Shown here piece by piece: positions 8,439 to 16,959 of a stretch of DNA of 64,000 nt. Source of the DNA: Bryobacterales bacterium (GTDB taxonomy: Bacteria > Acidobacteriota > Terriglobia > Bryobacterales > Bryobacteraceae). The notes beneath the pieces are model-generated. The model saw only the letters and a list, made by a program, of their open reading frames with translations, was not told the DNA's origin and ran no database searches. Both the position numbers and the translations under genes were made by a program. Numbering within the stretch: position 1 is the stretch's first letter; the number at the start of each line of letters is the position of its first letter. Location: positions 1 to 64,000 of the forward strand of contig PLRS01000116.1 in the NCBI GenBank assembly GCA_003164035.1, read 5' to 3'.

Positions 8439-10022
8439 ATGCGACCCTCTTCCCGGCGTGAATTCCTGGCCGCAAGTCTTTCCGCCGCCGCGGCGGCGCG
8501 CTTTGCCGCGGCCGATTCTTCCACCGGGTTGTTCGCGCTCACACTCAAGCAGGCATCCGAACAGGTTCGCGCGAAGAAAATCTCGCCCGTCGAGCTCACC
8601 CAGTCCTGCCTCGATCGCGTGCAAGCTCACAATCCCAAAATCGGCGCCTGGATCACGGTGATGCGGGACAAGGCTCTGGCACAGGCCAAGACGCTGGCCG
8701 ACGAACAGGCCGCCGGGCGCTTCCGCAGTCCGCTGCACGGCATTCCCATCGGCATCAAGGATTCCATCGACGTCGCCGGCGCGCGCACCACCGCCGCCAG
8801 CGCGGTCTATGAATACCGCTTTCCCGGCGAAGACGCCGAAGTGGTCCGCCGCCTCAGGGCCGCCGGCGCCGTGCTGATCGGCAAGTCGAACATGCACGAG
8901 TTCGATGCCGGCGCGACTTCCGCGGTCAGCTACTGGGGCCCGGTGCGCAACCCATGGAATCCGGAGCGCGTCGCCGGCGGTCCCTCGGGCGGCTCGGCCG
9001 CGGCTGTCGCCATCGGGAATTGCTTCGCCGCGCTCGGCACCGATACCGGCGGAGGTATCCGCGTTCCATCGGCTTACTGCGGCGTGGTCGGGCTGAAACC
9101 CACCTACGGGCGGGTGAGCCTGCGCGGCATCGTGCCCATGGCCTGGTCGCTGGATCACTGCGGCCCCATCGCCCGAACCGTCGAAGACGCCGCCATGCTG
9201 CTGCAGCAGATCGCAGGCTACGATGCTCTCGATATCGACAGCGCCGATCGGCCGGTTCCCGACTACGGCGCCGCCATCGGCGCGCCCGTTTCGCAATTTC
9301 GTCTCGGCATTCCCGTGGAGTTCTACGATCACCTGGACGACGAAGTCTCCCGCGCCGTGGAAGATGCCGTCGCGCTGCTCGATAAGCTCACCAAAGGGTC
9401 GCGTGAGATTGCCCTCCCTTCTCTGCTGCATGCCGGCGTGGGCGCCGAAATCGCCGCCGCTCACGAGAACCTGCATGGCATCAACGGAGGCGGCTTCGAG
9501 CCCAGCACCGCGCGTGTATTCCCCGCCGCCGCGGCCGATACCGCCCGGGCGGTGGATTACATTCGCGGCTGGCGCAACCTGGAACTGGTCCGCCGCACCG
9601 TGGACGACGAGGTATTCCGGAAGCAACAAGTCGACCTGCTGATTGCGCCGGCCGCGCGCCATCTGCCGCCCACCATTGAAGACGAACTCACTGCCGCTGC
9701 CAGCGCCGGCCGCGGCGGCGGAACTGGCGAAGGCGGCGGCCGAGGCAATACGAGCGCCCGCGTGCCGCTCGATCTGGAATGGAACACCCGCCCGTTCAAC
9801 GCATACGGATTGCCCGCCATCACCGTGCCCTGCGGGTTTTCCAGGGACGGATTGCCCATCGGCCTTCAGATCGCCGGACCGCGTTTCGGTGAAATCCAGG
9901 TGCTCGCCCTGGCGCACGCCTACCAGCAAGCCACCGATTGGCACAACCGGCGCCCGCCGCTCGAGCCCGATACCAAAGTGCCGGTCCTATCCAAAGCCGC
10001 GTCGGAACAGACCGGAGGCTGA
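8439..10022 (+). CDS. Exported amidase-signature protein lacking both catalytic serines
   Basis: Amidase-signature family fold, 527 aa, with a Tat-type leader (SRREFLAASLSAAAAA). The catalytic lysine is present (Lys107, GIPIGIKDS). The glycine-rich signature reads GGPSGGS, with Pro182 in place of the cis-serine, and TDTGGGIR, with Gly206 in place of the nucleophile serine. Both changes are visible in the codons (CCC and GGT) and each is one base from a serine codon. The paralog that follows after 1 bp keeps both serines. By family knowledge this copy should not hydrolyse amides by the usual Ser-Ser-Lys route; it may be a binding or partner protein, or be decaying while still intact as a frame. 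Confidence 0.85.
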   Translation: MRPSSRREFLAASLSAAAAARFAAADSSTGLFALTLKQASEQVRAKKISPVELTQSCLDRVQAHNPKIGAWITVMRDKALAQAKTLADEQAAGRFRSPLHGIPIGIKDSIDVAGARTTAASAVYEYRFPGEDAEVVRRLRAAGAVLIGKSNMHEFDAGATSAVSYWGPVRNPWNPERVAGGPSGGSAAAVAIGNCFAALGTDTGGGIRVPSAYCGVVGLKPTYGRVSLRGIVPMAWSLDHCGPIARTVEDAAMLLQQIAGYDALDIDSADRPVPDYGAAIGAPVSQFRLGIPVEFYDHLDDEVSRAVEDAVALLDKLTKGSREIALPSLLHAGVGAEIAAAHENLHGINGGGFEPSTARVFPAAAADTARAVDYIRGWRNLELVRRTVDDEVFRKQQVDLLIAPAARHLPPTIEDELTAAASAGRGGGTGEGGGRGNTSARVPLDLEWNTRPFNAYGLPAITVPCGFSRDGLPIGLQIAGPRFGEIQVLALAHAYQQATDWHNRRPPLEPDTKVPVLSKAASEQTGG

Positions 10023-10023
10023 T

Positions 10024-11478
10024 ATGCCGAACCAGACTCCTTCGGGCCCGACCGCGCTCACTCTCAAGCAAGCGTCGGAGCACATTCACACCAGGAAGCT
10101 CTCTCCCGTCGAACTCACTCAGGCCTGTCTCGATCGGATCAAGCTTTACAACCCCAAGATCGGCGCCTGGATTACCGTCATCGGCGAGCAGGCGCTGGCC
10201 GAGGCCCGGCTGCTCGAAAAGGAGCAGGTTGCCGGCCATTTCCGAGGCCCGCTGCACGGCATTCCCATCGGCCTCAAAGACAATATCGATACCGCCGGAA
10301 TCCGCACCACCGCCGGCAGCCGCACTCTGGCCGGCAATGTTCCCGCCGAGGACGCCGAGGTTGCGCGCCGTTTGAAAGCCGCCGGTGCGGTGGTGGTGGG
10401 TAAGTGCAACATGCACATCTTCGCCGCCGGAGCCACTTCCGCCGTCAGTTACTTCGGACCGGTTCGCAACCCATGGAACCTGGAACTGATCGCCGGCGGA
10501 TCGTCGGGCGGGTCCGCCGCCGCGGTCGCCATGGATAACTGCTATGCCGCGCTCGGCACGGATACGGGCGGATCCATCCGTACCCCTTCGGCGATGTGCG
10601 GCGTGACCGGTTTCAAGCCCACTTACGGGCGCGTCAGTATCCGCGGCATCGTGCCACTTACCTGGTCTCTCGATCACTGCGGTCCTATCGCCCGCACGGT
10701 GGAAGATGCGGCGCTGGTGCTCCAGGCGATCGCCGGTTATGACCCGCTCGACGTACAGAGCATCGACTATCCCGTGCCGGATTACTCGAAAGCCATTGGC
10801 GCCGCCGTGTCCCGCTTCCGCCTGGGCATTCCGCCGCAGTTTTACGACGGCCTTCAGGACGGCGTGGGGCGCGCCATGGAAGAAGCGATCGCCCAGCTCC
10901 GCAAAATGACCGCGGGGTCGCGGGAGGTCGAACTGCCTTCCATTCTCGAAAGCGGCGCCGGTGGCGAAAGCGGCGCCTATCGCGAGATTCTGGGCAGCGA
11001 GTTCACCATCGCCGAACCGGGGACCCCGGGAACCGGTGGCCGGGCGGCGGATTATATCCGCCAATGGCGCGCCCTGCGCCTGGTGCGGCGCACGGTGGAC
11101 GAGGCCGTCTTCCAAAAACAAGATGTCGATTTCCTGATCACGCCCACCATTCGCGAGCTGCCCTGGCCCATCGAGGAAGAACTCGACCGGGTGGCCAACG
11201 CCCGCCCGCGCAACCCCAAGCCGGGCAACACCCGTTCGCTCGACGATTACGGATTGCCCACCATCACCGTGCCCTGCGGCTTTTCCAAAACCGGCTTACC
11301 GATCGGTCTGCAGATCAGCGGTCCCAACCTGGCCGAAGGGAACGTGCTCGCCCTGGCGCACGCCTACCAGCAAGCCACCGATTGGCATACGCGCAAACCT
11401 CCGCTCCAGCCCGATGCCAAAGTGCCGGCTCTATCCAAGACCGCGGCCGCGCAGACCGGCGAATCGGTGACACGTTAG
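10024..11478 (+). CDS. Amidase (amidase-signature family), intact triad
   Basis: 484 aa; ATG 10024 follows the previous stop by one base. The start is set by alignment with the upstream paralog (ALTLKQASEHIHTRKLSPVE). The Ser-cisSer-Lys triad is complete: Lys85 (GLKDN), Ser160 (GGSSGGS) and Ser184 (TDTGGSIR). It hydrolyses a carboxamide, but whether the target is a small amide, a peptide amide or a Glu-tRNA-like substrate cannot be read; lack of gatB/gatC nearby argues against GatA. Unlike the first copy it has no signal peptide, so the two products should be in different compartments. Confidence 0.88.
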   Translation: MPNQTPSGPTALTLKQASEHIHTRKLSPVELTQACLDRIKLYNPKIGAWITVIGEQALAEARLLEKEQVAGHFRGPLHGIPIGLKDNIDTAGIRTTAGSRTLAGNVPAEDAEVARRLKAAGAVVVGKCNMHIFAAGATSAVSYFGPVRNPWNLELIAGGSSGGSAAAVAMDNCYAALGTDTGGSIRTPSAMCGVTGFKPTYGRVSIRGIVPLTWSLDHCGPIARTVEDAALVLQAIAGYDPLDVQSIDYPVPDYSKAIGAAVSRFRLGIPPQFYDGLQDGVGRAMEEAIAQLRKMTAGSREVELPSILESGAGGESGAYREILGSEFTIAEPGTPGTGGRAADYIRQWRALRLVRRTVDEAVFQKQDVDFLITPTIRELPWPIEEELDRVANARPRNPKPGNTRSLDDYGLPTITVPCGFSKTGLPIGLQISGPNLAEGNVLALAHAYQQATDWHTRKPPLQPDAKVPALSKTAAAQTGESVTR

Positions 11479-11489
11479 CGCCCTTTAGG

Positions 11490-13310
11490 ATGAGCCGCGC
11501 CAGACACAGACCAGGATTGAGAAAAACGAGCGCCGCCGCGCCGGCAGCCGGCCGCGCCACCGATATCGGCATCGCCATCCTGCTGGTGGCGGCCATTTTT
11601 GCGGTCTACTGGCAAACGCTGCACTTCGGTTTCGTCAACTACGACGACCCGGATTACGTCACGGCGAACATCCATGTGCGCGCCGGGATCACGGCGGAAG
11701 GCGTGGCTTGGGCGTTCCGGCATTCGTTCGCCGGCAACTGGTTCCCGCTGACCTGGCTGTCGCACATGCTGGACGTCGAGCTTTTCGGCCTCGATAGCGG
11801 ACTCCACCATTTGACCAGCGTCTCGATCCACGCCGGGTCGACGCTGCTGCTTTTCGCGTTCCTGCGCCGCACCACAAAATCGCGCTGGCCCAGCGCCATG
11901 GTGGCGGCACTGTTCGCGCTGCACCCCTTGCACGTGGAGAGCGTGGCGTGGATCGCCGAGCGGAAAGACGTGTTGAGCGCGTTGTTCTGGATGCTGACGC
12001 TATCCGCTTACGCCGGCTATGCGGCTCGTCCGGGACCGGCGCGCTACGGCTTGGCCGTCGGCGCGTTTTGCCTCGGGCTGATGGCGAAGCCCATGCTGGT
12101 GACACTGCCGTTGGTGCTCTTGCTGCTGGACTACTGGCCGCTGGCGCGGGGAGTGCGGCTGCTGGAAAAGCTCCCGTTTCTGGCGCTGTCGGCCGCGGTC
12201 TCGGTAATCGCGTACGTGGTGCACCGGGAAGCGGGAGCGACCGCCTCACTCGATACTTTCCCGCTCGCGGTGCGGCTGGAAAACGCGTTGGTGTCCTATG
12301 CGGTCTATGCCCTCAAAATGTTCTGGCCGAGCAACCTGGCGGTGTTTTATCCATATTCCCGGCAGTCTCTCGCGGTGCCGGCCGCGCTGGCCGCTCTCGG
12401 GCTGGCCGCGATCACCTTCGTGGCAATCCGGATGGCGGCGCGCCGGCCGTACCTGATCGCCGGATGGGCCTGGTACCTGGTGACGCTCGCGCCGGTGATC
12501 GGACTGGTTCAGGTGGGGGCACAGGCGCGGGCGGACCGCTATACATACATTCCGATGATCGGCTTGTCCATTGCATTGGTCTGGGGCGCGGCGGATATGC
12601 TGCAACGCTGGCCGCGAGTTCGAGCAGTCTTAGCCTGGTCGGTTTGCGCGGTGTGTGCCGTTCTCACTTGGACACAGGCCGGTTACTGGCAGGATGGAGT
12701 GTCGCTGTTTCGGCGCGCGGTGGATGTAACCACGGACAATTACGTAGCGCGATTCAATCTGGCCGCGGCGCTGGCTGCGCGCGGCGACGACGCGGAAGCC
12801 GCCGGCCAACTCGCCGAGGCCGTCCGGATTCATCCGAATTCCGCACCGGCGCGGGCGGAACTCGGACAGTTGCTGGCCAAACAGGGCCTGCTTCAAGAAG
12901 CCCTTTTGCAACTGAACGCAGCCGTTCGGCTGAACCCCGCCGATGCCGTGGCCCACTACCGCCTGGGCACAGTATTGGGAGAAGCGGGAGACGGCAGTGA
13001 GGCCGCTCGCGAGTTCACGGAGGCAGTTCGGCTGGACCCTGGCAACGCGGATGCCCATTACAATCTGGGCATATCGCTGGCCAATCAAGGCAGTATCGAA
13101 GGGGCCGCGAGTGAGTTTGCCGCCACGGTGAGATTGAACCCGGAGGATGCCGCCGCGCGCTACAACCTTGGGGTCAGCCTGGCCAGGCTGGGGCGCATCC
13201 ATGAGGCGATCGCGCAACTGTCGGAAGCAGTCAGGATCGACCCGAAGCTCCCGGGGGCGCGCGAGGCGCTCGACGACGCAGTGGCGCGGCAGCGCGCGGC
13301 CGGAAAGTAA
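11490..13310 (+). CDS. TMTC-like membrane glycosyltransferase with TPR tail
   Basis: 606 aa, start ATG 11490 chosen because the membrane part begins soon after it. The N-terminal two thirds is a polytopic GT-C fold: a first helix at about residues 30-50, then a large loop with the acidic motif VNYDDPDYV, HPLHVESVAWIAERKDVLS, and a further helix block ending with RADRYTYIPMIGL. From about residue 405 tetratricopeptide repeats run to the end (AVRLNPADAVAHYRLG and relatives). This layout is that of TMTC-type protein O-mannosyltransferases, which use a polyprenyl-phosphate sugar; the acceptor is unknown. The next gene is a paralog. Confidence 0.78.
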   Translation: MSRARHRPGLRKTSAAAPAAGRATDIGIAILLVAAIFAVYWQTLHFGFVNYDDPDYVTANIHVRAGITAEGVAWAFRHSFAGNWFPLTWLSHMLDVELFGLDSGLHHLTSVSIHAGSTLLLFAFLRRTTKSRWPSAMVAALFALHPLHVESVAWIAERKDVLSALFWMLTLSAYAGYAARPGPARYGLAVGAFCLGLMAKPMLVTLPLVLLLLDYWPLARGVRLLEKLPFLALSAAVSVIAYVVHREAGATASLDTFPLAVRLENALVSYAVYALKMFWPSNLAVFYPYSRQSLAVPAALAALGLAAITFVAIRMAARRPYLIAGWAWYLVTLAPVIGLVQVGAQARADRYTYIPMIGLSIALVWGAADMLQRWPRVRAVLAWSVCAVCAVLTWTQAGYWQDGVSLFRRAVDVTTDNYVARFNLAAALAARGDDAEAAGQLAEAVRIHPNSAPARAELGQLLAKQGLLQEALLQLNAAVRLNPADAVAHYRLGTVLGEAGDGSEAAREFTEAVRLDPGNADAHYNLGISLANQGSIEGAASEFAATVRLNPEDAAARYNLGVSLARLGRIHEAIAQLSEAVRIDPKLPGAREALDDAVARQRAAGK

Positions 13311-13343
13311 TGGTTGTGGGGTGTGCGGCTATAATGATGGCTC

Positions 13344-15476
13344 GTGCCGGGGAAGAAGATTCGTAAACTCAGTGGGCGCGCCGGGACGAGCGGCGCTCCC
13401 GCCAGGCTTTGGCCGCGACACGCCGCGGCGATTGTCGCGCTCTGGGTGCTGGCGCTGGCGGCGTACTCGAACTCCTTCGCTGGCGGCTTCGTATTCGACA
13501 ACGCGCCGATCGTCCAGAACGACCCGCGCATCCGCGCGGCGACGGCGGAAAACGTTCGGCGGATTTTCACCACGGAATACTGGTTCGCGAGCGGGACCTC
13601 GGGGCTCTACCGGCCGGTGACGACTCTCTCCTTCCTTTTCGATTACGCCGTCGTTGGCGATGGCGCAAACCCATCGGGTTATCACGCCGTCAACCTGGCG
13701 CTGCACGGTCTGAATATCGCGCTGGTTTACGCGCTGGGGCTCGAGATTCTGGGCGGCTGGTTCCCTGCCCTGGCGCTGGCGGCGCTGTGGGCCGTGCATC
13801 CGGCGCTGGTCGAATCGGTCACCAATATTGTCGGACGCGCCGACTTGCTGGCGGGGTTCGGAGTTCTCGCGGGCCTGCTCTGTTATGTGCGCCAAGCTGC
13901 CGCGGCGGGACGAAAACGGATCGCCTGGCTGGCGGCGCTCGCCGGCGCTCAAACCGTGGCGTTGTTCTCGAAGGAGAGCGGCGCGGTTTTGCCAATCCTG
14001 ATGGCGCTGTACGATTTCACCTGGCCGCGGCGGGAGGCGTGGCGAAGCCGTTTGGCCGCTTACGCTGTCCTTGCCGTTGGGTTCGCCGCCTTTCTCTCCC
14101 TGCGCTGGGGATTGCCGACCCATATGCTGGTGCCGTTTGCCGAGAACCCCCTGACCGGCGCCGGTTTCTGGACCGCGCGAATGACTGCCGTGAAAGTGAT
14201 CGGCAAGTTTCTGTGGCTGTATGTGTGGCCAGCGCGGCTGTCGGCGGACTACTCGTTCCGCGCCGTGCCGTTGTTCGGCTGGCAGCCCTGGAACTGGGAG
14301 GACGCGAAAGCGGCGATGGCACTGGCCGCTTGCGTGGGGCTGGTTCTGCTGGCGTTTGACTCGCGCCGCCGCAACCCGCCGCTGTTCTATTTTCTGGGAT
14401 TCTTTTTCATCGCGCTGGCACCGACTTCGAATCTCTTGATTCCAATCGGGACCATCATGGCGGAGCGGTTCCTGTATCTGCCCTCAATCGGCCTGGCCGG
14501 ATGCCTGGTGGTCGCGGCAGCGGCAATCGCTCGCGCGGCGAATTTCAAGCGGGCTTGGGTGAAGTGGACCGCGCTCGTCTGCATCTGCCTGGCGTTCGGG
14601 TCGCGAACCTATGCGCGAAATTTCGATTGGCGCGACGACGAGAGTCTCTGGACCAGCGCCATCCAGGCCTACCCGGAGGGCGCGCGGCCGCACAATAACC
14701 TGGGCAACGTGCTGCTGGCCAGGTCCGATTTAGAGGGTGCGGCCACCGAGTTCGAGGCGGCCTTGCGCATCCGGCCCGACTACGCGGAGGCGCACTACAA
14801 CCTGGGGAAAACGCTGGCGCGGATGCCCGGCCGGCTGCAGCAGGCGATCGCTGAGTACCGGGCGGCGCTGCGCGACCGGCCCGATTACTCCCCGGTGCTG
14901 CATTACACCTACGCGCACGTCAGCCTGGGAAACGCGCTGGCGCGCTTGCCCGGCGGGATGGGGGAGGCAATCGAGCAATATGAAGCGGCGCTGAAGCTGG
15001 ACCCGAACGCCGCCGAGGCGCATTACGACCTGGGAACGGCGCTGGCGCGGACGCCTGGGAGGATCCCCGACGCAATTGCCCAATGGCAAGCCGCGGCGCG
15101 CCTCCAACCCGACCTGGCGGAAGCGCATTACAACCTGGGAGTCGCATACGCGCAATCTCCGGACCGGATCGAGGCCGCTATCGCCGAATATCGGGCGGCG
15201 CTCGACAGCCGACCGGACTATGCGGAGGCGCACAACCAGTTGGGCCGTTTGCTGGCCCGAGTTCCGGGCCGGTTGGCGGAGGCCGTGGCGCAATACCAGG
15301 AGGCAGTGCGGCTCCAGCCCGATTTCGGAGAGGCGCACTACAACCTGGGGATGGCCCTGTTGCAAGTCCCGGGCCGAATGCCGGATGCGATCGCGGAACT
15401 GGAAGCCGCATTGCGCATCAGGCCCGACGCGCGGGGAAGGCGCATGGTGGACGAACTGCGCGCCCGAGGGCGGTAA
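13344..15476 (+). CDS. Second TMTC-like membrane glycosyltransferase with TPR tail
   Basis: 710 aa from GTG 13344. Same plan as the gene before it: about 10 predicted membrane helices (first at residues 28-47), an acidic first loop (FVFDNAPIVQNDPRI), HPALVESVTNIVGRADLL, and MAERFLYLPSIGLAG at the end of the membrane part, then about seven TPR units from residue 440 (DYAEAHYNLGKTLARMPGRL-type). The repeats alternate a 34- to 36-residue unit with an inserted PGR turn. The two proteins may glycosylate different acceptors. A TATAAT at 13330-13335 is close to the start, but no matching -35 was seen. Confidence 0.78.
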   Translation: MPGKKIRKLSGRAGTSGAPARLWPRHAAAIVALWVLALAAYSNSFAGGFVFDNAPIVQNDPRIRAATAENVRRIFTTEYWFASGTSGLYRPVTTLSFLFDYAVVGDGANPSGYHAVNLALHGLNIALVYALGLEILGGWFPALALAALWAVHPALVESVTNIVGRADLLAGFGVLAGLLCYVRQAAAAGRKRIAWLAALAGAQTVALFSKESGAVLPILMALYDFTWPRREAWRSRLAAYAVLAVGFAAFLSLRWGLPTHMLVPFAENPLTGAGFWTARMTAVKVIGKFLWLYVWPARLSADYSFRAVPLFGWQPWNWEDAKAAMALAACVGLVLLAFDSRRRNPPLFYFLGFFFIALAPTSNLLIPIGTIMAERFLYLPSIGLAGCLVVAAAAIARAANFKRAWVKWTALVCICLAFGSRTYARNFDWRDDESLWTSAIQAYPEGARPHNNLGNVLLARSDLEGAATEFEAALRIRPDYAEAHYNLGKTLARMPGRLQQAIAEYRAALRDRPDYSPVLHYTYAHVSLGNALARLPGGMGEAIEQYEAALKLDPNAAEAHYDLGTALARTPGRIPDAIAQWQAAARLQPDLAEAHYNLGVAYAQSPDRIEAAIAEYRAALDSRPDYAEAHNQLGRLLARVPGRLAEAVAQYQEAVRLQPDFGEAHYNLGMALLQVPGRMPDAIAELEAALRIRPDARGRRMVDELRARGR

Positions 15477-15527
15477 GGGGCAGTCCCATGTCCCCACTGT
15501 CCCAGGAATTATACCTGTAGCTCACTA

Positions 15528-15552
15528 CCGAGCCGCGCCCAGAGGGAGCGGT
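15528..15552. repeat. R1 repeat, single degenerate arm
   Basis: CCGAGCCGCGCCCAGAGGGA, continuing to GCGGT, matches the right arm of the R1 palindrome at 44988-45015 with several mismatches and without its left partner. Confidence 0.5.
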
Positions 15553-15570
15553 CCTTGCCAGCGGCTTCAG

Positions 15571-15761
15571 TTGTGCATCGTTGTGCATTCCTGTGCGCCG
15601 CCTGGGCGTGAAAAAACAAATAAGCCATTTAGTTTCTTCACTGGCGCTTGGCCCGGGCTCTTTTCGGTTGTGCACGCTTGTGCATTTTTGTGCATGCCGG
15701 CCAACTGAGCCGCGACCAACCGCCGGGGATTGTCGGGCAGCTTTTGTGCATTCTTGTGCAT
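15571..15761. repeat. Clusters of TTGTGCA units at 10-bp spacing
   Basis: Three clusters (15571-15596, 15668-15695, 15743-15761) contain TTGTGCA or near copies repeated every 10 bases, for example TTGTGCATCGTTGTGCATTC. The spacing equals one DNA turn. The clusters are about 75-95 bp apart. The region 15477-16103 is otherwise gene-poor. Confidence 0.65.
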
Positions 15762-15787
15762 GGATTGACGCCCGTCCGAGGAGCGGC

Positions 15788-15994
15788 ATGACGCCCGGCA
15801 GCGAGGCGTTGAGCCTGCGTATCATGGGGATGATGGAGGACGGAGAGGCGATCAAGGAGGCTTCGACCCTCGACGCTCTGGCAGACGATCCCGCCATGGA
15901 GGGCGCGGCAGCATTTCTGGTGAGCGCGGATGTCGCGGAGAAGGTGGGCGGCTTACGGCGCGCAAGAGCCGATGGCGGAGATCGACTTTGGTAA
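15788..15994 (+). pseudogene. Relic of a HicB-type antitoxin
   Basis: The 68-residue reading from ATG 15788 contains MMEDGEAIKEASTLDALADD followed by PAMEGAAAFLV. This resembles the C-terminal part of HicB antitoxins (EDGE-I-P-SSLD----DP-----AFLV). The N-terminal half of HicB and a HicA toxin gene are missing. Most likely a decayed fragment; function is not expected. Confidence 0.4.
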
Positions 15995-16103
15995 AAGCCG
16001 CCCAGACACCGTAATCCTCTGATTCCAAGAGCTTTCTCCCCCGCGCACAGGTTACCACGGGCAGTCAAGCGGCTGGTCTCCCGCAGACTTTGTTATCAAT
16101 GGG

Positions 16104-16886
16104 TTACGCTCTGTGACCGGAATTGATGGCTCCCGCGTTTCCCCGCGGCGCCCCGCGAAGCGTATGGAAACGCGGGACAGGGACGGAGCGCTCTGTCCCT
16201 TCGCCAATTTCGGGGTCCGCCGACGACTCCGATGCGGTGAAAACAAAAGGGCGATGATCCCTCGCGCTTGAGATCGGCTCTGTATCTGCATGATAATACG
16301 AGGCTCGCGAATTACGAAGGAGTCGCGTCAGGCTGTCCCCACTGTCCCCGTCCCCACTGTCCCCCCACTGTCCCCGTCCCCACTGTCCCCCCACTGTCCC
16401 CAATTCCATGTAGACATCGGCGCGTGCGTACACCGAAGGGACGATGCGTTCGGGTGGAAGATGCCGGAAGCCCTGCGATTCATAGAGGCGGATGGCCGGC
16501 GTCAACGTGTGGTTGGTTTCCAGATAGAGGCGGGTTGCGCCGGAAGCGCGAGCCTCACGAACCACGGCTTCGAGGAGGCGGCGGCCGATGCCGGCGCGCT
16601 GGCACGATTCGGTCACCGCCATCTTGGCCACTTCAAACTCGCCGGGTCCCATGGCGAGCAGGGCGCAGCAGCCCACGGTTTCGCCGTGGCGGACGGCCAG
16701 GAAGATTCTGCCGCCGCGGTCCAGGATGAAGCTACGGGGATCGTTGATCATCGCCGCGTCTTTCGGCTCCAGGGCGTCGAAGTGGCGCACGATCCATTCC
16801 CGGTTCAGCCGCTGGAAGTCCGCCTCGTCCCCCGCGGTGAATTCGCGGATCAGGAGCGCTGCGTCTTGGGAAGCTGAAGTTGACAC
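16104..16886 (-). CDS. GNAT family N-acetyltransferase with repeat-encoded tail
   Basis: Residues about 10-163 form a GNAT domain that transfers an acetyl group from acetyl-CoA: IREFTAGDEADFQRLNREW, VAKMAVTESCQRAGIGRRLL (acetyl-CoA loop) and TPAIRLYESQGFRHL. The domain ends at about VYMELGT. The last about 95 residues are Gly/Trp/Asp-rich (GGQWGRGQWGDSGDGDSG) and are encoded by the 26-bp tandem repeat at 16339-16401 and the DNA beyond; they probably arose when a repeat inserted near the original stop. The substrate is unknown. Confidence 0.8.
   Translation of the reverse strand: MSTSASQDAALLIREFTAGDEADFQRLNREWIVRHFDALEPKDAAMINDPRSFILDRGGRIFLAVRHGETVGCCALLAMGPGEFEVAKMAVTESCQRAGIGRRLLEAVVREARASGATRLYLETNHTLTPAIRLYESQGFRHLPPERIVPSVYARADVYMELGTVGGQWGRGQWGDSGDGDSGDSLTRLLRNSRASYYHADTEPISSARDHRPFVFTASESSADPEIGEGTERSVPVPRFHTLRGAPRGNAGAINSGHRA
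16339..16401. repeat. 26-bp tandem repeat, 2.4 copies
   Basis: The unit CCACTGTCCCCGTCCCCACT plus GTCCCC runs 16339-16364 and 16365-16390, with a partial third copy to 16401. The same TGTCCCCACTGTCCC motif occurs once more at 15490-15503. The array lies inside the 3' part of the GNAT frame; 26 is not a multiple of three, so each added unit shifts the reading frame of the tail. Confidence 0.85.
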
Positions 16887-16959
16887 GGAAATCGTCCTCC
16901 GATACCCACGCTACGGCATGCGCCGCCAGTGGTCAACTTGGGTGGGGCGAAAGGTCCGT

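Noticed and set aside
9643..10023. Upstream in-frame extension of the second amidase
   Set aside because: It lies within the first amidase in another frame; the family start is at 10024.
13314..13335. Promoter TTGTGG/TATAAT before the second TMTC-like gene
   Set aside because: Only 10 bases lie between the boxes; the -10 alone is not enough.
15571..15761. Short spaced repeats as a CRISPR array
   Set aside because: Units are only 7-9 bases with 10-bp period and no unique 30-40 bp spacers.
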